29,798 bases of DNA from the NCBI GenBank assembly GCA_023393095.1, contig JAEWMT010000129.1, positions 1 through 29,798 of the forward strand, in the 5' to 3' direction. Shown in pieces: positions 21,820 through 28,920 of this stretch. Position numbers and translations under genes: made by a program. Source of the DNA: Bacillota bacterium (GTDB taxonomy: Bacteria; Bacillota; Clostridia; Lachnospirales; Lachnospiraceae). Every line of letters begins with the position of its first letter. The stretch's first letter is position 1. The notes below the pieces were generated by a model. The model saw only the letters and a list, made by a program, of their open reading frames with translations. It did not search any database and was not told where the DNA came from.

Positions 21820-22524
21820 ATGAAGTTATTAGCTCTTGACAGCTCGGGATTGGTAGCCTCAGTGGCGATTGTGACAGAGGAAGCTATGTTGGCGGAGTAT
21901 ACGGTTAATTATAAGAAGACTCACTCCCAGACCTTACTGCCTATGCTGGATGAAATCGTAAAGATGGTGGAATTGGATTTGGCCGAGGTAGATGCCATTG
22001 CAGTGGCAGCAGGACCGGGTTCATTTACCGGATTAAGAATCGGTTCGGCTACGGCAAAGGGCTTAGGTTTAGCGCTGAAAAAACCAATTATTGCTGTACC
22101 CACTCTGGAGGCATTAGCTTATAATCTGTATGGAACGGACAAGTTAATCTGTCCAATGATGGATGCCAGAAGAAATCAGGTATATACAGGGCTTTATGAA
22201 TTTTACGGAGATGATTTTAAAATAGTAAGGCAGCAGGCAGCCCTTGCAGTGGAGGATATTCTAAAGGAAATTAATCAAATGGGTCGTGAGGTCATTTTCT
22301 CAGGAGATGGCATTTCTGTCTATAAAGAGATCATTAAAGAGATAACACAAGTAAATTACCATATAGCGCCGCTTCATTTAAACAGACAACGCGCCGGATC
22401 TATCGGGGCTTTGGGTTTGATTTATTATGAGCGTAATGAGATACAGACGGCTGCTCAGCATGAGCCGGTTTATCTGAGGCTGTCCCAGGCGGAAAGGGAG
22501 CGTGCCGAACGGATGAAGCAATAG
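21820..22524 (+). CDS. tsaB: tRNA t6A synthesis scaffold TsaB
   Basis: A 234-residue protein with the ASKHA fold that partners TsaD in making t6A on tRNA and is thought not to be catalytic itself. Family blocks are MKLLALDSSGLVASVAIV at the N-terminus, HSQTLLPMLDEI (around residues 35-46) and VAAGPGSFTGLRIGSATAKGL (around 62-82). The C-terminal part is short and variable, as usual. AGAGAGGAAG precedes the ATG. It lies between tsaE and rimI in one operon, the most common bacterial arrangement. Confidence 0.95.
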   Translation: MKLLALDSSGLVASVAIVTEEAMLAEYTVNYKKTHSQTLLPMLDEIVKMVELDLAEVDAIAVAAGPGSFTGLRIGSATAKGLGLALKKPIIAVPTLEALAYNLYGTDKLICPMMDARRNQVYTGLYEFYGDDFKIVRQQAALAVEDILKEINQMGREVIFSGDGISVYKEIIKEITQVNYHIAPLHLNRQRAGSIGALGLIYYERNEIQTAAQHEPVYLRLSQAERERAERMKQ

Positions 22525-22548
22525 CTCTTTGGAAAAATGGAGGTAGGA

Positions 22549-22989
22549 ATGCTAATACGAAAAATGACCGAAGAGGATATTCCTTACGTTAGTTCGATTG
22601 AAAGGGAAACCTTCCCACAGCCTTGGAGTGAACAAGACTTTTGTAATGCTATCAATGATAGCAATAATAATTACCTGGTCGCAGTGATCGATCAAAGTGT
22701 AGTTGGGTATTGCGGCTACTGGGGGATAGCAGGAGAAGGTAATATATACAATGTCGCTGTAAAAAAAGAATACCGTTGCAAGCAAATTGGATATCAAATG
22801 TTAAATCAATTAATGAAAGAAGCATGCTTAAAGGGAATTACTTCTTTGACTTTGGAGGTACGTTGTTCAAATGCGGCAGCACTCCATTTATATGAATCCC
22901 TTGGTTTTGTACGAGCAGGGATTCGAAAGGACTTCTATTCCAAACCGAAAGAGGATGCTGTTATTATGTGGTTAAAACCATTACATTAA
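22549..22989 (+). CDS. rimI: Ribosomal protein S18-alanine N-acetyltransferase RimI
   Basis: A 146-residue GNAT acetyltransferase that caps the N-terminal alanine of ribosomal protein S18; related enzymes may modify other proteins. Visible are the early ERETFPQPWSEQDF block, the acetyl-CoA motif region NVAVKKEYRCKQIGYQML (about residues 68-85), the putative catalytic Glu in LEVRCSN (E103) and LHLYESLGF. The acetyl-CoA loop, normally R-R-x-G-x-G, reads R-C-K-Q-I-G, so its first glycine is Gln. The frame also has an ATG at 22537, but GGAGG at 22539-22543 makes ATG 22549 the better start. It is the third gene of tsaE-tsaB-rimI. Confidence 0.92.
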   Translation: MLIRKMTEEDIPYVSSIERETFPQPWSEQDFCNAINDSNNNYLVAVIDQSVVGYCGYWGIAGEGNIYNVAVKKEYRCKQIGYQMLNQLMKEACLKGITSLTLEVRCSNAAALHLYESLGFVRAGIRKDFYSKPKEDAVIMWLKPLH

Positions 22990-23068
22990 TTCCCACTGTA
23001 AAAATTCGTCGAATTCTATTATAATAGTTTCATGGTTATGCATTTACGGGATGGAGGGATAAGTAATT

Positions 23069-23317
23069 GTGAAAAGGGCAGGAAACGTAAATAATAATGT
23101 AGAGTCTCCGATTTACTGCAATTCTTGCGGAAAATTGCTTAAGATGGAAAACGGCATTTTAAAAGAGGATGCGTTTGAAGCAACAAAGGAATGGGGATAT
23201 TTTTCAAAACGAGATTTAGAAGTGCATCGTTTTAATCTATGTGAGGACTGCTATAATAAATTAATTGAGCAATTTCGTATTCCGGTTGAGGTAAGGAAAA
23301 AACTAGAAGCACTGTAG
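23069..23317 (+). CDS. Small zinc-ribbon protein of unknown function
   Basis: An 82-residue protein with two CxxC pairs, YCNSCGKLL (about residues 17-20) and LCEDCYNKL (about 58-61), which should bind one zinc ion. Between them is EATKEWGYFSKRDLEVHRFNLC, aromatic-rich and apparently conserved in small clostridial zinc-ribbon proteins that I recognise only by pattern. The start is GTG 23069 after GGAGGGA. A TATAAT (23020-23025) without a clear -35 precedes it, so it may have its own promoter or be read from the rimI operon. No catalytic motif is seen; DNA, RNA or protein binding are all possible. Confidence 0.75.
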   Translation: MKRAGNVNNNVESPIYCNSCGKLLKMENGILKEDAFEATKEWGYFSKRDLEVHRFNLCEDCYNKLIEQFRIPVEVRKKLEAL

Positions 23318-23355
23318 GCTGTATCAGATATCAAGGATTTTGTTAATTGTAAGCG

Positions 23356-23381
23356 AAGGGAACCGATTATTCGGTTCCCTT
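23356..23381. terminator. Hairpin shared by two converging genes
   Basis: AAGGGAACCGA (23356-23366) pairs with TCGGTTCCCTT (23371-23381) around a 4-nt loop. The stop codon of the minus-strand aldolase lies in the loop. T-tracts on both sides are weak. Confidence 0.7.
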
Positions 23382-24407
23382 ATTTATGCAGTCCTTCAAA
23401 TCCTGAAGAAATGCTTTTACATCTTCCTCTTTCGTTGCCCAAGAAGTTACAAGTCTGACGGCAGAATTATTGTCATCTATTTCTTCCCATATATAAAATG
23501 AATAATTAACTAACAATTTTTGAATTAAACTGTTTGGTAATATTGGAAAGATTTGATTAGTTGGAGAATCGGTCAGAAAGGCAAAGCCTGCTTTTCGAAT
23601 ATCATCTCTGATCATGTCAGCCATTTTGTTCGCATGAAAGGCCAGTTCAAAATAAAGGTTATCTCTGAAAAGCTCCAGAAATTGAATTCCAAGAAGACTT
23701 CCCTTTGCAAGTAGTGCTCCTTTCTGCTTTATAATAAATCGAAAATCTTCTTTCAGGGATTCCTTACAGATAACAAGAGCCTCACCAAGCAGAGCTCCGT
23801 TTTTGGTTCCACCAATATAGAATGCATCTGTTAATCTTGCGAGATCTGAAAGATCTAGATCATTATCCGTTGAGCTTAAAGCAGAACCCAGTCTCGCTCC
23901 GTCCATATAGAGAATAAGTCCGTATTCTTTGCAGATTTTATTTAAACCCTCTAACTCATTTTTGTTATATATTGTACCGATTTCCGTGGGATTTGAGATA
24001 TAAACCAGTTTTGGTTTTACCATGTGCTCATCCGTATGCAACTTTATGGCTGACGAAATATGATGCGGACTTAGTTTACCATCCATAACATCTACTGATA
24101 TAACCTTATGTCCTGTAGACTCAATCGCTCCGGTTTCATGTGTCAGAACATGCCCGGTATTAGCGGAAATAACAGCTTCATGAGATCTTAAAAAAGCGGA
24201 AATTACAGTCAGATTAGTCTGCGTTCCACCGGTCAGCAGATGGATATCGATATCATTTCTGCCGATCCTTTTCTTCAATAATTCAATTGCTTCCTGAGTA
24301 TAGATATCTTCTCCATACCCTTCCCGCTGCACCGTATTTGAAGTCATTAATGCGTTAATTATTCTGGGATGAGCCCCTTCACTATAGTCATTTTTAAAGC
24401 TATACAT
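23367..24407 (-). CDS. ltaE: Low-specificity L-threonine aldolase-type PLP enzyme
   Basis: A 346-residue pyridoxal-phosphate enzyme that splits L-threonine or allo-threonine into glycine and acetaldehyde. Family features: NDYSEGAHPRIINAL and GYGEDIYT at the N-terminus, LLTGGTQTN (around residue 60), the His of HETGAIE (H90), the cofactor Asp in YMDGARLG (D169) and the PLP-binding Lys in YIGGTKNGALLGE (K202). The length is normal. GGAGGTTAACTTGT before the ATG supplies the ribosome binding site, and a minus-strand promoter lies about 100 bp upstream. It is alone in its transcription unit and faces the zinc-ribbon gene. Other beta-eliminating lyases share this fold, so the exact substrate is the main doubt. 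Confidence 0.9.
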   Translation of the reverse strand: MYSFKNDYSEGAHPRIINALMTSNTVQREGYGEDIYTQEAIELLKKRIGRNDIDIHLLTGGTQTNLTVISAFLRSHEAVISANTGHVLTHETGAIESTGHKVISVDVMDGKLSPHHISSAIKLHTDEHMVKPKLVYISNPTEIGTIYNKNELEGLNKICKEYGLILYMDGARLGSALSSTDNDLDLSDLARLTDAFYIGGTKNGALLGEALVICKESLKEDFRFIIKQKGALLAKGSLLGIQFLELFRDNLYFELAFHANKMADMIRDDIRKAGFAFLTDSPTNQIFPILPNSLIQKLLVNYSFYIWEEIDDNNSAVRLVTSWATKEEDVKAFLQDLKDCINKGTE

Positions 24408-24498
24408 ACAAGTTAACCTCCGTCTTACTTTTGAGAATTATCTATATTGGTCAGAGTGATATCGTCTTATTAAACTAATACTTCTTTACTGATCTCAA

Positions 24499-24528
24499 TT
24501 GGATTATATCTATAACGGTAAGTATAAT
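24499..24528 (+). promoter_or_regulatory. Plus-strand promoter with no protein gene directly behind it
   Basis: TTGGAT (24499-24504), an 18-nt spacer and TATAAT (24523-24528). Transcription from about 24535 would run straight into the 140-bp palindrome and only later reach the lipoprotein gene. Confidence 0.5.
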
Positions 24529-24531
24529 CAA
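24503..24531 (-). promoter_or_regulatory. Promoter of the threonine aldolase gene
   Basis: On the minus strand: TTGATT (24531-24526), a 17-nt spacer and TATAAT (24508-24503). It overlaps the opposing plus-strand promoter almost completely, so the two should compete for RNA polymerase. Confidence 0.6.
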
Positions 24532-24575
24532 GCTTATTGATATGAATTACTATAACTTTGCAGTTGGAATCTGCT

Positions 24576-24715
24576 GGTAATGATTGATAAAATCAGCATT
24601 TTAGTTCAATGAAGAAATCATCAGTTCTGATATTTTCCATAGGCGCTATAATAAAAATATCAAAAACTGATGGTTTCTAAATAAACAATACATGCTGATA
24701 TTATCAAGCATTACC
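24576..24715. repeat. 140-bp imperfect palindrome, possible rod-shaped RNA
   Basis: 23-nt arms at 24576-24598 and 24693-24715 (two mismatches), then a 15-by-15 unpaired section, then inner arms 24614-24636 and 24654-24677 (a few mismatches and one extra base), and a central loop of about 17 nt. All pairs share one axis (24645.5). The rest of this 440-bp gap (24408-24847) holds promoters but no gene. Confidence 0.75.
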
Positions 24716-24775
24716 TTAAATACTCAATACGAACTTTCTTTTAATGATTTATTTAAATGGAAAAACACACTCATA

Positions 24776-24784
24776 TGTTATAAT
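24776..24784 (+). promoter_or_regulatory. Extended -10 promoter of the lipoprotein gene
   Basis: TGT-TATAAT (TATAAT 24779-24784), about 65 bp before the start, without a clear -35. Confidence 0.5.
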
Positions 24785-24847
24785 AAATGAAAGTCATGGC
24801 AAGTATTGTTAATGTAAGGTTGGCATATTGATCAATGAGGAGATATT

Positions 24848-25846
24848 ATGATGAAAACATCAATTACATCCACTTTTAGAAAAATAGATAAATATCTAGG
24901 TTTATTAATTCTTTTGGTATTATTCCTGCTATTATCGGGTTGTGATAGAAAGGATTCAGCTACACCGAAGATAGTGGAGGGACAGAAAAATGAACAAAAT
25001 AATCCAAACGTACCGGCAGATTCGAACAAGGAACCAATACCGACTGAGGTTGAGACGGAAGCGGTTTCAGCAGACGTATTACCAATATTAGATGAAAACG
25101 GGACAACCATGGATACTCGGATTCATACACCTGCCGGTTTTACTCGGATACCATCCAATGATAAGGAATTAACAGGATTTCTGCGTAGTCTTAAACTTAA
25201 GAAATCAGGAAGCAAGGTGCAGTTGTATAACGGTAAAAACAAAGATTATCAGGAAGGTCATGCTGCTATATTTGATCTGGAAATAGGTGATAAAGACCTT
25301 CAGCAATGTGCCGATTCGGTAATAAGGATCTATGCTGAATATTACTGGTCCATAGGAGCCTATGATAAAATTGCATTTCATCTGACGAATGGTTTTCTTA
25401 TGAATTATACCAAATGGAGGGATGGCTATCGGATCAAAGTCAATGGAAATAATGTTAGTTGGAGTAAGATAGAAACCTATGATAATTCTTATGAGCAGTT
25501 TCGTAAATATTTAAATTCTGTATTTACCTATGCAGGGACATTATCATTGTCGAAGGAGTGTAAACCTGTTACATTGGAAGAAATGCTTCCCGGAGATATG
25601 TTCCTTATGGGAGGCAGCCCAGGACATTGTGTGCTTGTTGTTGATATTGCGGAGAATATGAATGGAAACAGATGTTATTTATTGGCACAGGGCTATATGC
25701 CTGCACAGGATTTTCATATTCTCAAAAATCCACTTCACCCCGAAGACCCATGGTATTATTCCTCGGAAATAACCTACCCTCTAGAAACACCCCAATGGAC
25801 TTTTGAAAAAGACTCTTTGGTAAGATGGAGAAATTTTAAGCTTTGA
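24848..25846 (+). CDS. DUF4846-type lipoprotein
   Basis: A 332-residue exported lipoprotein. A basic N-terminus and hydrophobic stretch end in the lipobox LLSGC, with C32 as the likely lipid-bearing residue. A low-complexity acidic and Pro/Asn-rich stretch (about 35-75) leads to the DUF4846 domain (about 95-330). Recognisable blocks are GFTRIPSNDKELTGFLRSL, VQLYNGKNKDYQEGHAAIFDL, DLQQCADSVIRIYAEYYW, FTYAGTLSL, MGGSPGHCVLVVD, LAQGYMPAQDFHILKNP and ETPQW. The domain has no established function; the GGSPGHCVLV and AQGYMPAQ blocks hint at a papain-like or carbohydrate-active fold, which is only a guess. GGAGAT precedes two adjacent ATGs (24848 and 24851), either of which could be used. It is a single-gene unit. 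Confidence 0.88.
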   Translation: MMKTSITSTFRKIDKYLGLLILLVLFLLLSGCDRKDSATPKIVEGQKNEQNNPNVPADSNKEPIPTEVETEAVSADVLPILDENGTTMDTRIHTPAGFTRIPSNDKELTGFLRSLKLKKSGSKVQLYNGKNKDYQEGHAAIFDLEIGDKDLQQCADSVIRIYAEYYWSIGAYDKIAFHLTNGFLMNYTKWRDGYRIKVNGNNVSWSKIETYDNSYEQFRKYLNSVFTYAGTLSLSKECKPVTLEEMLPGDMFLMGGSPGHCVLVVDIAENMNGNRCYLLAQGYMPAQDFHILKNPLHPEDPWYYSSEITYPLETPQWTFEKDSLVRWRNFKL

Positions 25847-25901
25847 TAATAAGTTAGATATATATAATGAGATGAATATGTGTGCATATATATTTATCGC
25901 G

Positions 25902-26036
25902 TTAGATAATAAATGGCTTATATAATGAAAACCTTAATAATATACCGAGCGAAATGAATGTGCATCACTGAAGGTTATCTAATTCTCACGCGCCGTTTTC
26001 ATTACATGTGATGCTGAGTAAGTCAGCGTGAGAATT
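25902..26036. other. Intergenic stretch with interleaved inverted repeats
   Basis: In the 394-bp gap before rnz, four pairs cross each other: TTAGATAA/TTATCTAA (25902-25909, 25975-25982), AACCTT/AAGGTT (25930-25935, 25971-25976), GCATCAC/GTGATGC (25962-25968, 26008-26014) and AATTCTCACGC/GCGTGAGAATT (25981-25991, 26026-26036). A further GCTGA/TCAGC hairpin lies at 26013-26027. It could be a folded RNA or overlapping operators. The rest (26037-26190) shows no gene. Confidence 0.45.
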
Positions 26037-26197
26037 TGACAACGAACCATAGATTAAAATCACCTCTTAATTGATTTTGTTAAATATGCATAAGAGCTAT
26101 TACTTCAAGTTTAAGAGGCTTAAATATATATTTCTGGACAAACAATAGAAAATACTGCTAAAATGGATGTATTCATGCTATATGAATATGGAAAGTA

Positions 26198-26206
26198 TGG
26201 TAGAAT
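26198..26206 (+). promoter_or_regulatory. Extended -10 promoter of rnz
   Basis: TGG-TAGAAT (TAGAAT 26201-26206), no good -35. A small dyad ATTCAT/ATGAAT (26171-26187) sits just upstream where a regulator could bind. Confidence 0.4.
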
Positions 26207-26240
26207 AGAAAGAATGAATTAAGAAAGGCATGGACATAAA

Positions 26241-27155
26241 ATGTTAGATGTTTGTTTACTGGGGACAAGTGGAATGATGCCGTTGCCGGGAAGATGGTTA
26301 ACTGCACTAATGGCTAGATTTAATGGGAGCAGTTTGTTGATAGATTGTGGAGAAGGAACACAGATTGCGATCAGAGAAAAGGGGTGGAGCTTCCATTCCA
26401 TTGATATCATCTGCTTCACTCATTTTCATGGAGATCATATCAGCGGTCTGCCGGGACTTCTTCTTTCCATGGGAAATGCAGACCGGACTGAACCGGTAAC
26501 TTTAATCGGACCAAGAGGCCTCGAAAGAGTAGTAAATGCACTTCGGGTAATTGCACCAGAATTGCCGTTTGAAATAAAATTTATTGAGCTTACCGCTCCG
26601 AAAGAAACCATTGAATTGAATGGATATATAATAAAGGCTTTCCAGGTAAAGCATAATATTATCTGTTATGGTTACAGCGTTATAATAAGAAGGGGTGGAA
26701 GATTCTATACAGAACGGGCATTTGAAAATAATGTGCCGCAGAAATTCTGGAACCGACTTCAGAAGGGTGAGACAGTAACGGATGGAGATATGATATATAC
26801 CCCTGATATGGTAATCGGTTCCGAGAGAAGAGGAATTAAGTTGACCTACTGTACGGATTCCAGACCGATCAATACAATAGCAGAAAATGCTGCCGGTTCG
26901 GATCTTTTTATTTGTGAAGGCATGTATGGTGAGGATGAGAAGAATACGAAGGCTAGGGAATATAAACATATGACCTTTGGTGAAGCCGCTAAGCTTGCTA
27001 AGACAGCGAAGGTTCATGAATTATGGCTTACCCATTATAGCCCGTCCCTAGTTCGACCTGAGGATTTTATTGGAGAGGCAAGAAGAATATTTCCTAATGC
27101 AAAGGCAGGAAGGGATAAGAAGAGTATAACTCTTGAATTCGATAAGGACGAATAG
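26241..27155 (+). CDS. rnz: Ribonuclease Z
   Basis: A 304-residue metallo-beta-lactamase-fold endonuclease that trims 3' ends of tRNA precursors lacking an encoded CCA. The zinc motif HFHGDH is at residues 61-66 (H61, H63, D65, H66), with further ligands in VKHNI, CTDSRP and LTHYSPS, the order typical of RNase Z. GMMPLPGRWLTALMARFNGSSLLIDCGEGTQ is the family N-terminus. AGAAAGG lies before the ATG. A membrane-anchored unknown follows after 21 bp and tsaD after that, so the three form one operon concerned mainly with tRNA maturation. Confidence 0.95.
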   Translation: MLDVCLLGTSGMMPLPGRWLTALMARFNGSSLLIDCGEGTQIAIREKGWSFHSIDIICFTHFHGDHISGLPGLLLSMGNADRTEPVTLIGPRGLERVVNALRVIAPELPFEIKFIELTAPKETIELNGYIIKAFQVKHNIICYGYSVIIRRGGRFYTERAFENNVPQKFWNRLQKGETVTDGDMIYTPDMVIGSERRGIKLTYCTDSRPINTIAENAAGSDLFICEGMYGEDEKNTKAREYKHMTFGEAAKLAKTAKVHELWLTHYSPSLVRPEDFIGEARRIFPNAKAGRDKKSITLEFDKDE

Positions 27156-27176
27156 AGGGAAAGGATTGATTACGGT

Positions 27177-27743
27177 ATGATAAATGCAAGAAAAAGGACA
27201 GTAGCTACCATTACATTTATGTCAATATTTGCAGTTGTTATACTAGTAGTATATTTCTATTGGTCTAATCGTACGCAACCGCTTCATTCGCAGCCGAAAT
27301 TAACCGAGGTTCAGAAATTAGCAGAAAAAGATCTGGTGAATTATTATCCCGGAACTTCTAGGGAAGTAGCTAAATTATTTGCCGAAATGATGAAAGCGTT
27401 ATATAATAATCCGGATGATGAAAATATCAAGGCACTTGCATTAAAAATCAGAAGTCTATATGATCAGGAATTTCTTGCAAATAATTCAGAGAACACCTAT
27501 CTTAACAGACTAACTACCGATCTTATTAAATGGAAGAAAAACCATAGAAAAATAACAAATTATCTACTCGTAGAAACTGAGCAGAATCAGGAAAGAGAAA
27601 TTAATAGTATACAATATTCAACACAGAATATAACATTTACAATCCAAGAACATTCTAAATATACGCAGCTATGGAAATTGATATTACGCCAGGATGTTAA
27701 TAATCATTGGAAGATACTTGGTTGGAAGTTAGTTCAAAATTGA
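27177..27743 (+). CDS. Membrane-anchored protein of unknown function
   Basis: A 188-residue protein that I do not recognise. It has one N-terminal membrane helix (about residues 9-29, preceded by RKR, so the rest should lie outside the cytoplasm), a helical middle with LVNYYPGTSREVAKLFAEMMKAL and LALKIRSLYDQEFLANN, and a beta-like C-terminal part ending in WKLILRQDVNNHWKILGWKLVQN. That last section resembles the NTF2-like or SnoaL-type lipoprotein tails seen in other Firmicutes, but this is only an impression. AGAGGGAAAGGA precedes the ATG. It is tightly packed between rnz (21 bp) and tsaD (15 bp) and is surely co-transcribed with them; a functional link is not implied. Confidence 0.8.
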   Translation: MINARKRTVATITFMSIFAVVILVVYFYWSNRTQPLHSQPKLTEVQKLAEKDLVNYYPGTSREVAKLFAEMMKALYNNPDDENIKALALKIRSLYDQEFLANNSENTYLNRLTTDLIKWKKNHRKITNYLLVETEQNQEREINSIQYSTQNITFTIQEHSKYTQLWKLILRQDVNNHWKILGWKLVQN

Positions 27744-27758
27744 AAGGCATGAAAAGTT

Positions 27759-28781
27759 ATGACGAAAGATATTTTAGTATTAGCAATTGAATCCTCCTGT
27801 GATGAAACCGCTGCTGCAGTTGTAAAGAACGGCAGAGAGGTTATGTCAAACATTATTTCTTCGCAGATTGAACTGCATAAGCTATACGGTGGAGTTGTTC
27901 CTGAGATTGCTTCTCGTAAACACATCGAAAAAATAAATCAGGTTATTGAGGAGGCACTTTCAGAGGCAAAGATTACACTGGAGGATGTAGATGCAATAGG
28001 GGTCACCTATGGCCCGGGGCTGGTAGGTGCATTACTTGTAGGTGTCGCAGAGGCCAAGGCAATCAGCTTTGCAGCCAAGAAACCTTTAATTGGAGTTCAT
28101 CACATTGAAGGACATGTATCCGCCAATTATATTGAAAATAAAGATCTGGAGCCGCCGTTCCTTTGCCTGATTGTATCAGGCGGTCATACCCATTTAGTAT
28201 TGGTAAAGGAATATGGAACCTATGAGATTATTGGAAGGACCAGGGATGATGCTGCAGGGGAAGCCTTTGATAAGGTAGCGCGTGCCATAGGACTTGGTTA
28301 TCCGGGAGGACCTAAGATAGACAAGCTGTCTAAGGAGGGTAACAAAAAAGCGATTGCATTTCCAAGAGCCCATGTGGAAGATGCACCCAATGACTTTAGC
28401 TTCAGCGGATTAAAGTCAGCGGTTTTAAACCACATAAATTCCTGTGAAATGAAGCATGAAGAGATTAACCGTGCTGATATTGCAGCCTCATTTCAGGAAG
28501 CTGTTATTGATGTACTTGTATCAAGAACAATTCAGGCAGCAAAGACTTATGGTATGGACAAAGTAGCAGTTGCCGGCGGAGTTGCAGCAAATTCTTCCCT
28601 AAGAGAAGCGATGTCAGAAGCATGCAAGGAAAATGGACTTGCCTTCTATCATCCGTCACCAATATTTTGTACGGACAATGCTGCAATGATCGGAGTTGCT
28701 GCATATTATGAATATTTGAATGGAATTCAGGCCGGTCTGGAGCTAAATGCAGTACCTAATCTTAAAATCGGGGAAAGATAA
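27759..28781 (+). CDS. tsaD: tRNA t6A transferase TsaD
   Basis: A 340-residue ASKHA-fold enzyme that transfers threonylcarbamoyl from its AMP adduct to A37 of tRNAs, with TsaB and TsaE. The metal-binding pair is in HHIEGH (H115 and H119), and the third ligand is probably the Asp of CTDNAAMIG near the C-terminus. The N-terminal LAIESSCDETAAAVV and the GGVVPEIASRKHIE, SGGHTHLVLV and FSFSGLKSAV blocks are typical. GAAAGG lies 11 bases before the ATG. It is the last gene of the rnz operon, split by about 4 kb from tsaE-tsaB-rimI. Confidence 0.97.
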   Translation: MTKDILVLAIESSCDETAAAVVKNGREVMSNIISSQIELHKLYGGVVPEIASRKHIEKINQVIEEALSEAKITLEDVDAIGVTYGPGLVGALLVGVAEAKAISFAAKKPLIGVHHIEGHVSANYIENKDLEPPFLCLIVSGGHTHLVLVKEYGTYEIIGRTRDDAAGEAFDKVARAIGLGYPGGPKIDKLSKEGNKKAIAFPRAHVEDAPNDFSFSGLKSAVLNHINSCEMKHEEINRADIAASFQEAVIDVLVSRTIQAAKTYGMDKVAVAGGVAANSSLREAMSEACKENGLAFYHPSPIFCTDNAAMIGVAAYYEYLNGIQAGLELNAVPNLKIGER

Positions 28782-28920
28782 AACTTGGTAAACAAAGCTA
28801 TATCAGCTATTCTTTTGATTAAATAATAGATGGAAGCATTTTTTGTTATATTTTTGAAATATATAAAGCCTACTAGTTTTTATATATAAAGCTATTCTAA
28901 TAAGAAGTGGGGTAATTCGA

